Positions 10,954-22,800 of a stretch of 64,000 nt of DNA are shown here, in pieces (the stretch's first letter is position 1; each line of letters starts with the position of its first letter). Location of the stretch: NCBI GenBank assembly GCA_935421135.1, contig OW285189.1:12049072-12113071 (forward strand), given 5' to 3'. The translations under genes were made by a program, and so were the position numbers. Below the pieces are notes generated by a model. The model did no database searches, had not been told where the DNA came from, and saw nothing but the letters and a program-made list of their open reading frames with translations. The stretch comes from Bugulina stolonifera. Taxonomy: Eukaryota; Bryozoa; Gymnolaemata; Cheilostomatida; Bugulidae.

Positions 10954-13440
10954 CTGAAACAACATAAATAAACCTAAATTCAGAAGCACATTCAGAAAAC
11001 TGGATAGAATAATATAAAATTCTGCACACTTCACAAAATAAAAATGCTAGCAACTGCATTTATCTTTATATGAGACCGCTATTATTAAATACAAATAAAC
11101 TAAACTTACATGTACATTACTGATGACACAATTATTATTATAATTAATATTATAATTAATAGCAGGTAATGGCTTATAAAAGAACAATCATAATCCTACA
11201 TCGTCTATAGGGTGCACTAGAGCAGGAAAAATGAGTGGTATGGCCTACAAAAACAGGTGTATGGAGCCGGGCTTTTTTACGGGCACCATAAAGTGCACAT
11301 TCGACTACCCCTAGCTGCCGCCTAGCCTTGTCCACTTTTAGTTGAATATGCTTGTTTGTTTTCTTGTTGGCCAGCACTGGCACCTGGCAGTTCAAACTGC
11401 AAGGGGCTGGTCACGACGAGGAGCATAAGCCAGTGAGTTGGTGGGCGGTGGCCCCCTTGAATGTTGCAGACAACGATGGGACAGGAGATTGACCATTTTC
11501 GAAAACATGCACCACAGCGCTAACACTGAACAGTCTTATTTAAACAAACAACCATCTCTCTGTAGCAGCAAGCGTCTCAGCCAGCAGTACCAGATACCAC
11601 ATTGCCAGACCAAGAGACACCAGTGCTCTTTCTTTATAGAAACACAGGAAGAGAATATAGATCTTAATTCCCCTTAGCAGTCAACATCTTGTATAAGTGT
11701 GCAAAGTTATCGTTGTGTCCTGAGCAGTGACATCGCCTCCATAAACATTCACTTTGTACCTACATTTCTACTGAATATTGCATTGACATCAAATTTACAT
11801 GTGTTACCCATGTACCGATAATTGATGCTTTCTTGCATATCCTATACATTACCTGTACTCTTACATTAACACTTCTTGCATATATCTATAGAATTACTAT
11901 ACTGTTATTCTTGGTAATGTCTCCTTGACAACGTGTTAAGTCTTTTGCAGCAATCATTTATGTACTGTAAATACTGTATTTTATACACTGAACCCTTTTC
12001 TAGTGTGAGTCTGATTTTTAGTGTTAATCACTTGACTTTGGTTCGGAAGTATTGTTCTTATATAAGCAGCACATTTTTACACTGTCGTTCAGCTGCTTGT
12101 AGACTGCCATTAAAGAGATATCAACTCTTAACAAGTGGTCTTGGACTGTTTAGGCTAACAGCAGCTATATACAAGCACTTTATTTGGACTTGGGTTCCAA
12201 GTGCAGTCCTTGGACTTCTTCAGGACTGTAACCAAGACCCAACATTCCACAGTAATAGGCGTTGCTCCTGCTACCCTGCTCTATATACCTCCTTTCTGTG
12301 GTTGGAGGTGCTCTCTCACACCTACAGACTAAGTACAGAGGTAGCCCTTCCGCAACGCGTGTCAAGCTGGGACCATAAGGACACTTAACTAGCATCTGCC
12401 TGGTTGGTTTTGCTTCTACTCTTCGGCGCTCTGGTCATAAGTGGTATGGATGCACCTTCGCTACCAAACCGGACGCAACATTATCTTGTGACCATGATAA
12501 GTCTGAATCTGATGGACCTATCATGCTACCATAGTTGCTTTTGAGCGACTGTAACTGTTAAATAACTTATGACAAATCCCTCGCAGGATTACTCACTACT
12601 AAGATAAAGATAATTCGAAAAATAAAAAAGTGTATACTCATACTGTATTAGAATAAAAACATGTAGCATTTTTTTTTTTTTCTTTTTTTTAATTTTCCCA
12701 CTGAGACCGTCAGAAAACGGAAGAGATGTGGGAACACAATATAGATTTTTTCCTCTTTTTTTTCTCTTTCTCATTTTTTTAATAACTTTTATTTCCTTTT
12801 ATGTATAATTCATAATGTTGAATGTTTTTTTTTTATATTTTTTATATGTGCTTTAGAATAGTATTTATATATTTTTTTATTATTTATCATGTCGTAACAA
12901 CAAAAGAAAGAAAGGAAAAAAACAAGAAAAAAAAGAACTATTTATCAGCTCTCAAGACGCATATCACGTATGGTTTTTGGCCAGAAGGAGTAATAAAATT
13001 GATTCGTTTTTATGTATGGTGTGTAGGTGTTTTGGTATTGTCTCGTATTATTATACTTATTGAGGTAATTGTAGTCGAAAGGTGGTTCAATCCCCTCAGT
13101 AATACATTAATTATTATTTCATAATTATTATTATTAGTAACAATTATAATATTATTACAGCAAGGAGTACTCCTTGATTATAGTAATAGTTACTAAGTTA
13201 TAGTTGTCCTGAACCCATGAATTTCAATTTTATGTTCTGACCATTCACACAGAAACTGTGCACTCAATCTACGCGTAACTACGCACATCAATGTGTATCT
13301 AATTAAAATTTTATCTATGGAGGTAGCATAAGCATTTATTAGTATGTAGGGACAAACGATAATATAATAGAATTATATATTATATTATTATAAAAAATAA
13401 TATTTTATTATCCTTATCATTGTAGGAGCAAACTGTAATT
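10954..13440. other. Intergenic stretch with no recognised gene; unresolved block at 11170-12560
   Basis: Between the ANKRD29-like gene and the S21 promoter, 11170-12560 is visibly less AT-rich than its flanks. It contains several short open frames on both strands, the longest being 151 codons at 11933-12388. None shows a domain, a family match or a splice-supported extension. The block might be an old mobile element, a long non-coding RNA or host sequence. The stretch 12660-12950 is dominated by homopolymeric T and A runs. From 13090 to 13430 it is simple AT-rich sequence. Confidence 0.4.
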
Positions 13441-13612
13441 ATGAGCCGAGGCTAAAACGGCATTTTGCGGAGGGAGCGTGAGAGCCGCGACAGTCTTGTT
13501 TAGCTTGTCGACGCGCGGGTGTTTCCTAGTTTGTGTTTGGCGAAGGCCCCAAAAAGATCGATCATCCAACTTCCTTTTTGATAGCCATCTTTGGATCGCG
13601 TGCGTTGAAATT
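13441..13612 (+). promoter_or_regulatory. RPS21 promoter and 5'TOP non-coding exon
   Basis: A locally GC-rich patch with several CpGs (13445-13535) precedes a pyrimidine tract, CTTCCTTTTTG, starting at 13570. This is the form expected of the 5'TOP start site of ribosomal protein genes. The stretch 13570-13612 ends at a donor, AATT|GTAAGTAT, and can be spliced to the acceptor at 14240, just 9 nt before the S21 start codon. The motif and splice sites are visible. The transcription start is inferred. Confidence 0.55.
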
Positions 13613-14249
13613 GTAAGTATAATTTTAAACTACTGTTTTATGTCTTGCTGGCCTTTTCTTACTTTCAAAATTTATTTTTTTTTGTAATTGAGTAATAAGT
13701 ACATGACACTAAAATGGATAATGGCCAATTGCTTCCAAATTTTCCTTCAATTTGTTAAACGAGTTGAGGCACTTGACCAAGTCCAACACGTCCACTGAAC
13801 TTTCCTTTCAACTCCGAGGCCGATCTTCGGCCATTGACCTGATCTATTGGATGCAGCTGTAGAAAGAAAATGAGATGACCTTAGATTTTTGTTTGTAGTT
13901 GGTAGTTTTGGAAGCCGGCCAATAATTTCATGTCGAATCAGACGAATGTGAATGTAAAAAAAATGTAGCCTATCGGATTCTATCGATAGACTAGAGAAAA
14001 CACTGCTGTGCCTGTGGTTTCTGTTTTAACTTTTGCCAAAAAATAAAAGGCGATTTCAGATTTCTCAACATCAGTATGTCACCTAACTTGACTTTGTAGG
14101 ACAGTCCTGGCATAACTAATTAGTAATTAAGTTTTAGTTTAGATGTATTTATTTCATAATTTGTTGTAACCTTTCTTCCTTAGATAAGATTATTTTTGCA
14201 GTTTTGTGGTAACTGTAGTGTTGAGTTTGATTATTTACAGGTTGCCAAC

Positions 14250-15155
14250 ATGCAGAACGAAGCAGGAGATAACGTTGACTTGTACATCCCCAGAAAATGG
14301 TTAGTAGATCATTATTATTCATATACAGGTAGATAATGTTGGAGCCCACAGTGACGGTTCCATGATGTTCATAATGTTGTTATTCTAACAATATTTTTAT
14401 ATTTTATGTTGTTTCTGTATAATGCAACTCTGTCCTTTTCTCTCCAGCTCTGCCAGCAACCGAATTATTGCTGCAAAAGATCATGCTTCTGCTCAAATAA
14501 ACATTGCACTGGTTGATGAGAAAACAGGACGTATGACTGGCGCCTACAAAACTTACGCTATTTGCGGTGAAATTAGAAATATGGTGAGTAAGGTTCTAGG
14601 CAAATATCTATGAACTCTGTGATCAATCCATTATCTACCCTGCATGAAGTAGCAAGGTTGTGGTAAATACAACCTGTGCCTACTCAGGTATTGTAGGCAT
14701 ATTATCTGTGAACCGGTCTAAGGGTAGTTGGACAATTATTATTTGTGCTGCCCTAAGTTTAGGTTCAAACAAAAACAAAAGATTGCAATGGTCATTGACC
14801 GATTTGTGTTTACTGTTATTTTCTGTATATTTATATATCGTTTTCCATACGTTTATACATGTATTGATTTTTAACAGGGTGAATCTGATGATTGTCTCAA
14901 CAGGTTAACCAAGAAAGATGGCATTTTAGCAAAGTAAGTCTTCTAGTCAAAATATGCCCATAGTCGTTACCATAGCAATACTAATTGTTATCAGTAATAA
15001 TGCAAATTGTACTTCTTTATCCTGTATGACTGCGATTCTCATTGGTTGGGGCAAATCTGACACTAAATAAGCTTTTTATTAACCCTTTTGTGGTGTGCAT
15101 TTATACCTATTTTGCAGTTCAACTGGTATATTTTGTTGGTTTTAGGAACTTCTAG
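14250..15155 (+). CDS. RPS21: 40S ribosomal protein S21 (eS21), complete, 4 coding exons
   Basis: Coding exons are 14250-14299, 14448-14583, 14878-14933 and 15146-15155, giving 83 aa, the same length as human RPS21. The protein begins [16 protein letters not shown], continues [17 protein letters not shown], then [17 protein letters not shown], and ends [10 protein letters not shown]. eS21 is a small-subunit protein involved in late 18S rRNA processing. Reading through the third donor would give a stop right after ...ILAK. Splicing instead to a 10-nt final coding exon (GAACTTCTAG after a TTTTAG acceptor) restores the conserved terminal NF, so I prefer the spliced form. The locus has a 5'TOP-type leader exon upstream. 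Confidence 0.96.
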
Positions 15156-15600
15156 ATTGCAGTTGGGATAAGGAAGCAGTCAACAGATCCAGGATGATAT
15201 TTATTACTAAGTAATTTTTCTGTATACTGTGAACTGTGAAAATATATCAACTGTTAGCCACAAGTGAATGATGCTTATTGCTTTCCATTTTTGGGTGTCA
15301 ATATCCAAAGTGATGTATATATGTGAACTTAATATGGTGCAGAGTTGCAGTTGTAAGTTAGATTTGTAGTGACTACAAAAGATATTAAGCCTGGTTACCT
15401 ACATGTTCGATGACCATCCTGACAGCCTATTATTATCAATTGTGACCCTTATGAATAGAAGTCACTATGACTGCTGGAAAAATTCCATTGCAACAAGAAT
15501 GTTGAAAATGTAAATATGAGAGGGATTATTTTCTACTTGCAATTAGCAGAGTGTATATTGGCATCAGTAGAGAATAAAGACTGTTTTCTCTCACTTTCGT
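15156..15600. other. Intergenic 3' flank of RPS21
   Basis: This is AT-rich sequence after the S21 stop. I see no canonical AATAAA in the first 150 nt and no coding potential. Confidence 0.4.
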
Positions 15601-16150
15601 AAGGACAAGCACTTCGTGCTTGGTCTGTGACGCAAGTCTCACTGCATTAGTTGCTCGCTTCGCTCGCGTGTTATGATGGCTTGTGGTCATGCATGTGCAT
15701 GACCTCTGGTAGCACAGGCATGTTGCAGTGATTCCATGAGGAGTTGCGTTCCCTTGCATCAAGAAGACGACTCTAAGTCCGTAGCCTGAGTTCCAACACC
15801 AAAGAGTCGGGTGGGTTGGGTACCCACCCCGCCCTTGGTCAGGGTTGAGAGGCTACGGCCCGGCAGCGATGCCTGGGGACCCGATCCCAAGGTCCTAGCA
15901 CCACCTGGATCCGAGATCTTCACCGGCAGCATTGTAACATGTATAAATCACGGGTCCAGGAGGATTTCCGCTGCCGGCATAGCCCGAGTTCCAACATTTA
16001 TTTGGAGGGTGGGGTGGGTCGAGCACCCACCCCACCCTAGGTCCGGGGCCCATCCCGGCAACGATGCAGGGGGACCCGGTCCCAAGGTCCTAGCGCCACC
16101 CGGAGCCGAGATTCTGACCGGCAGCATTGCAACATTATATGAATAGTCCC
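15600..16150. repeat. GC-rich repetitive block with a duplicated unit of about 165-195 bp
   Basis: Two diverged copies lie in direct orientation at about 15786-15950 and 15980-16146. Shared landmarks in order are GAGTTCCAACA, GGTGGGT, CACCCACCCC, CCCAAGGTCCTAGC, CCACC, GGAGCCGAGAT or GGATCCGAGAT, and ACCGGCAGCATTG. Just upstream is a perfect hairpin, CAAGCAC-TTC-GTGCTTG (15606-15622), and GCTCGCTTCGCTCGCGTG near 15655. Composition contrasts sharply with the AT-rich surroundings. The open frame across both copies (15811-16146) reads repetitive Pro/Gly-rich peptide and is not convincing as a gene. Confidence 0.6.
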
Positions 16151-16820
16151 AATTTTTGACCCCAAATCTGATTGGAGGATGGCAGACCGTAGACCGTCTT
16201 GTCTTTAGTTATATGATACTGTAGCCTGCTGCAACCATGTGTACAGAGCTGTTGCTCAGCTCTGCATGTGTATTGTTGTCACTCACACTGGTTGTAAGGG
16301 AAGTGGTCTCAAGGTAATTCTATGGGTGGTCTTCAGTTGATACTGTGGGTTGAAGTTGTCCTCTCTGGTCACACGCATTCCACTGTTCATAGTGCTTGGT
16401 TCTATTTCCGTTTCCGGACAGTAGTTTCGCTTTACTAAAACAAACTTTTTGCAGTCAGCAATGTTCTGTTGGATCAATATCTCCTGCTTATGCTGAACAT
16501 TTATCAACTAGTCAATATCGCCTTATCAAGGAATAAAAGGAAATGGAGATACAATTGTGATCTTTACTCGCTCTCGGACTTAAAACCAACTCCAGCCATA
16601 ATTAGGTTCAGCTCAAGTTCAATTTCTTGAATTTGAATTTGAAGAAATTTTATTTGTCGGAAGACCAGCGGCACTGGTGTAACAATTGCCAATTTATATA
16701 TTAGAGTAGCGGTTGACACTCATGAAATAAGGTAGTCACAAGAAACCAAATAGGCGTTGGCCAACTTGTAAAATAGTTGAAACAATTCCCGACTGTAAGT
16801 CAGATAGTAGTCTAATCATA
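16151..16820. other. Intergenic, 5' flank of HECTD3
   Basis: No gene is recognised. A small inverted repeat of TTCAA/TTGAA words (TTCAATTTCTTGAATTTGAA, around 16619-16640) lies about 180 bp upstream of the HECTD3 start codon. No TATA box is evident. Confidence 0.3.
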
Positions 16821-19800
16821 ATGCGTCTACAGTTTGACTCTTGCCGTACGAGAATTGCACGCATTCGATGCTTAAAAGAATGTCTGAATAGCTTCAAACA
16901 TGTGAAACCATTTCCTGATTATCTCTGCTATACATGCAGAGAAGTGGAGTTCTCATGTTCGTCAAGCTTTTTGGCTTCACATTCGGATATTGCCACACAC
17001 TCCAACCACTTCCTTCTACCTGAAAGTTCTGGCCTTTCGTTCACAGAATCTTTGAAATGTGTAATACCCGTTGGAAAAATACCCTGTGACTTCAATACCA
17101 GATTTCTCTGTAGCGGTGAACCTATGGTTACAAAGTTTGGCATATGGCTCAAGGTGTTTGCAGTGAGTATGGTTAACAAATCAATTGAAATTTGTTTTAT
17201 AGATTAGATATGTTATTTAAGACAAAACCAAATGACGACAGTCTCTTTTCTTTACCCTTTTATTGACGGTCTCTTAGAAATTTACCAAAAGTCTTTAGCA
17301 TATTAATGTTTAGAGTGTAGGAGGTTGCATTCATATAATAAAATATGTATGTGTAACTTTCGAAAAGAAATCAGCGTTGTAGGGGCTTTTCAGGTTTGAG
17401 GGTATATTGATAGCACAAGGCCTATTATAAATGCATGTCGGTTTGACTAAGTTTTACGTTTATTGGTTCCCCACATATTTGTTAATATTTAGTATACATT
17501 TACTCCTTCGTGTTCATCATATGGTGTCTGCAGTGGTCTTGTAATGGGGTTTTAGGTGAAGCAAGGGTCAGGATCAAAGATTACAAGAGAAGAGTTTTCT
17601 CCACCTGTATGGGTGCTGACACATGGTACATCCAGCGATGAACCTGCTTACTTGGAGCCAGAAAGTAGAACACATGAAATTAATTCTCCTGTTACTAATA
17701 GTTGGAAGACAGATGAGAGTATTGCTATCAATCAGTATGTTTGCGTTCATATATGCACATGTAGCCTTTGTTATCTTTAATTGTACTTGATAAAACCTTC
17801 ACTTCATATTATTATAGTTATGAATTTGAAAATTTTGGTGCATTAGACACATTTTATGACTTTTCTTCCTGATATTTCAACTCTAGTACTAGAATCCACT
17901 GATGGTGATACTAGGACTAGTTTTGAAATACAAGGAATAAAATCATAAAATACAACTAGTCTTACTGGTAGTAGCAGGTGCATTTTATGATTTTATTCCT
18001 TATATTTGAAAACTAGTCCTAGTATCACCATCGGTGGATTCTAGGACTAGTTATGAGTTATATTTGAATGGGTTGACTTTTGCAGCAGCATTCTAGTGGC
18101 TACCAGCATGAGTCATAGAATGACTACTGTTTATGTTTCGTCATTGTATTTGCATGGTATATTTTAGCTGGATAGGCTGCATCGAGTCTCAGCATTCTTT
18201 GTGCATATCTAAAAAGCCTGAGCTAGCACTTCCCGACACTGAAACTATGGCCGAGTTGAAAGATATACCCCAGTCTTGGACAATGGAATGTGATGAGCAA
18301 CTTGTCCGTCTTTTGGTTGCCAACCTTGATACGACTACAGCTAACCTCGGCACAATCAAGAACTATGTCGACCAGATAACTGTCTCTACATCATGTGTAT
18401 GCTTATAGTTATGACAGTCTCTAGTCTATTATTTGTATGCTTATGTTGTTGACAAAACAAGTATCAATGTTAGCCACGGTTAGCAATATTGTCATCTTGT
18501 TATATGGATAAACCTCACTTATTTCTACTCGACCTAAATTCATGTGCTATCTGGTGGAACTTGTTGAGTAATTTAGCCCATAGTGCTGCAGTTAACACTC
18601 TTTGTTAAGCGTTCTATTACAGTTCTGTTGAGTTGAGCATACATATTCGTGTATGTGCTGTATAGGCATGTATATAGAACTATCTAGGTCACTTCTGCAG
18701 GGACAAGACGACGAGGAGAAACTAACAGATGGAAACAGTGAAACCTTCTGGGAAAGCGATGGCAATCACGGTCAACATTGGATAAGGTTATGTACATGTA
18801 CTTTATAGTTTGTAACTATATCATAGCTGCAGTTTGCACCTGATCTCATAGCCGCAGATTACATCTGCTCTCGTAGTTTCATGTTCCACCTGCACTTATT
18901 ACATTTGGCCACACTAGAGGCCGTGATCTTCGACAGGCTGACTGCATTGTTTGTTGGCATGGCTCTATGAGGGAGGCGTAGTATCAGCCCACCAGTGACC
19001 TCCATTAATACGTAGTATCAACCCACCAGTGACCTCCATTAATATCCTGCTGATAACCAAAACTGATTTCTGATAATCTAGGAGTCGTTGCAACAGCATT
19101 AGGTGACGCCAGGGACTGAAAAAGATTGGTCTTTGCATAGGTGAACAAACGGCAGGCCAATTTGCTCTAGAACGAGGCTCCGGTCAACTCACTATACTTT
19201 AATTCTACAGCTATGTTCATGCAAAGCAAACTAGAAGTGAATTGAGACGCAAATTTATTAATTTTTTCTTAAGCAAGTATAAACCAGTCTTCATGGTAGC
19301 TTTATACATATTTATTCATTTATTGGCTAATCAATGTGTTATATAGAGAGGATAATTCCTAAGTGTATGTTTAATAAAAACACCCTCTACCATCTTGTAG
19401 ACTAAAGATGAAGAAAGGGACTGTAATATCAAGGTTATACGTCACACTAGATATGGATGATGAGAACTACCTACCTGATCATATAGTGGTAGCTGGTGGT
19501 GATCTAGATAATATGCATGTCATCAGTGAATCTAGGATAGACCTGTAAGTCACTCAACTGATAATAAACATGTAATCCATAGTATCAGATTAAAAGGGCC
19601 ACTCTTACATGTAGATAATAGAATGATGTAATTGGGTGGAAACCTCCAAATTATAGACTACATCTCATGTACTGTTCATGCAAATGTGAATCTACTACAG
19701 CTGTTTTATTGTCTAGTCTGGTGTACTTGTACATAACCACTGTTGGCTTGATGTAGAAGCTATACGTCTGGTATAAAAGATGAATGTATACTGACGGATG

Positions 19801-22800
19801 CTGTCAAGCACTACCCATATGTTGAAATAAGAATCAAGGGTTGTAAAGGTAAGATAATAATAATACTGATGTAGAAATCCTGGTAAAGATATTGCTGTAC
19901 AGTTCTGAATTTAGATATTTGGATGTCAATTGTTTGATTATCTGATAAGTACACAGTATATATGAAATTTGACCTATCAGAGTGGAGAATAAATAACACC
20001 AAACAACTCTTTTGCAATAAGCAATGAGTATACAGATAGCTTCTGAACTGTACAGCTGTTCAGTCACTCTGGTATTCAATATCAATAAAGTAATTTATTC
20101 TAATGACAATATAGTACGTAGTATATTTATGATGGTGACGCTATATGCTACTTGCATTCAATACTATACATTGTAGTTTCTTTTTATAATTAAAACAACT
20201 ACTGATGCAAGAATGTGCACCTACATTGTAGTTGAAAATGGCCACCAACATTTTGATAGACATTTACAGTGTATATCAATTTCTTCCCATTGAAAAGTTA
20301 AAAGTAATAAATTTTAGTTTCAAAGATGGTCCATATGTTTTACATAGCTTTGAAGACCCCTACTATAATCCGCTGAACTTTTGGCTGATCATCATAAGAG
20401 AAATGAAGTAAGTTGGGTGGGAAAAACATATATTATGATTATCTGTGTTACCCACAGTCAAACGAAGCTGCCATAAACATATACTCTTTAGTTCATTCTA
20501 TGCTATGAAAATTATATTGCATATGATAAATATTATGATGTGTGCCTTATATGTTTAGACGAAGGTATAGACACACGTATTCATGGACTCAAAATATCCT
20601 CATCTAGAGAGGCAGAGATGGGACTCAGTCTTGATATGTTTACTAGTGAGAAGTTGTGTCGATACCCTGCCTTGGAGCCATACAGCAAGAAGATTCTCTA
20701 CAGGCGTTCTCAGATCCTACAACGGTCTGTGAGCTAGTTGTAATTTTTTTGCATAAGAATAATCGTTATTGTTGCCAAGGTTACAGTCTATGGTTCCAAA
20801 GCTCTGTAAGCTCTCAAGCTAAGGAAATAGAGCGGACATGGTAAATTTTTATCGAAATTGGTTACACTTGTGCAAGTAGTTATTCTACAGTCGGTCATTG
20901 TACACCTGAGAGTGATGTGCTTTAGGAACTTCATGTTGCCATATGTTGCTGTTGTAGGCTTGTCGCGTTAATAGACTCTGTGCTCAACTTCCTGGTGCCA
21001 TCTTGGGATCCTGAAACCAGATCTGTAAATCTTCTGCAGGGCGTTAAGCTTCTACTTCCTCTATCCAATAAACGACTCGGGCTATTGGACGCCCTTATCA
21101 AGGACACAGAGTCAAGGTACCTATGCAACCTCTCTAAGGTTTACCTACAAGAGTTTTAGATGTTCATGTTGTAATTAGTTATATACATGTACATGTAATG
21201 TGCATGTTTCTAAACTACATGTACTTGCATATACCATTTCATAGTCCATGTCTACTGTCTCTTTTTCATATAGAGATGGTAGGGTCTCACAGAGCAACTA
21301 TCCAAAAATTGTGATAAACAGACGGTCTGCTGCCGAACACAGATCTGATCCCAGTCTAGACCCTGATGGCACCAACTCCGTATTCCTTCAAGTGTACGAA
21401 GGACTTAAGACCAGAGCTGCAGACGAAACTCCATTGACTTATCGGTATGGTAGTTATTACAGGTGTCTGCATTTCTCCTTCTCTATATTTACATATAATA
21501 ATCCTCACAGCCAACTGATGTATTTATCTATTACTGAATATAGCACTCAATCCATTTCTCTCCATCATGTAGAAAGTTTTTTATCTTCACATTTGAACTT
21601 TCCTACCCATGTTATCGACTGCCATGAATTTTTAAGTTGATGCTGTGGTGAAGAGCATTTGGTTCAGTCCAAAACTTCTGGTTAGACTCCTACTAACTTT
21701 TCAGTTGCACCAAATCCATGGGCTCATTCACTATATCACCAACATTGTTATAAGTCCAAAGTTGTAATAATAGCTGGGCTAGTCTGTTGTTCAGTATGTC
21801 TACTAGGACTTTGAGGGGATGGGGGTATGGAATGCCCCCTCTCTGGATCCCCATTACTTTGAGCACTACTTAATTCTATACCTATAACTTTTACTTTAGT
21901 TTTCAAGCATGATGAAATGTGATCATACTGTTTAATTGAAGGTGGCCTGGTCATATCTCGCAATGGTGGGAGTGCAAATTTGTTGGTGAAGGTATCATAG
22001 ACCAAGGAGGCGGTTTCAGAGATAGCCTGTGTGACTTGGCTGAGGAGTTATGTCCGAGTAGCCCGGATGATACCGTGCCTCTCACTCTTTTTATCAGAGC
22101 ACCTAATCAGGTAATGTAGTTTTGTCAGTAGCTAATGTATATATTGTGTGTATAAGTGGTATGTTGGGTTTCTCTCTCTTTATTATAGTTGCTTAGTGGA
22201 GAAACTTCAGGTTGGGTGCTATTTCCTTCATGTAAGTGGAATTTATAAAAATAAGCACAAATGATTACCAGGAAAAAATCTCATCCAACGAAGTTCAAAA
22301 ATGAATGAATAGTTTATATTGTATTTCAGATGAATGCTGACAGTAACACCAATCGAGACGTCTTTGTACCCAATCCTTCCTGCAAAAAATTTTCACAGTA
22401 CAATTGGATTGGAAAGCTGATGGGAGCCTGTTTTCGTGGCAGGGAGAGTTTAGTACTTGCTTTGCCTGGATTTATTTGGAAGAAACTGAGTAATGAGAAG
22501 GTTGATTGGGCTGCAGACTATAGTTCAGTGGATGCCGCAGAAGTAAATACAATAATATTGCTTACTTAATCTCATACTCTCTATGCACTGCACCTACATG
22601 TATGTTCCAATAACCATAAACCATATACATGTAATAGTATACACATGTCTACTCTTCCTGTGTAGAAACATAAGTTCGTTCAAATTTTCTAAATTGAACA
22701 AAAATGGCAACTAACTGTTTAAATTTCAGGTTCGCTTGATGGACACTTTAGAGAACGTGGATGAGGAAAGCTTTGCGGTGCACTTTGGTGAGAGGATGTG

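Noticed and set aside
11933..12388. 151-codon open frame on the plus strand
   Set aside because: No domain, biased Cys/Leu/Ser composition without conservation, no splice context; probably chance in a less AT-rich block.
15526..15762. 78-codon minus-strand frame with SQTKHEVLVLTKVRE
   Set aside because: It overlaps the hairpin-rich repetitive segment and has no gene structure; likely a repeat-derived frame.
15811..16146. 111-codon frame rich in Pro and Gly
   Set aside because: It spans two copies of a GC-rich DNA repeat, and the peptide repeat simply mirrors the DNA duplication.
16928..17179. Minus-strand frame over HECTD3 exon 1
   Set aside because: It is antisense to a coding exon supported by phase and family length; a shadow frame.
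20540..20844. Separate small genes around HECTD3 exon 7
   Set aside because: The frames are read-through of one HECTD3 exon and a shadow frame beside it.
22189..22231. Constitutive HECTD3 exon
   Set aside because: Inclusion shifts the frame and ends translation at once; direct joining of its neighbours matches the human protein.
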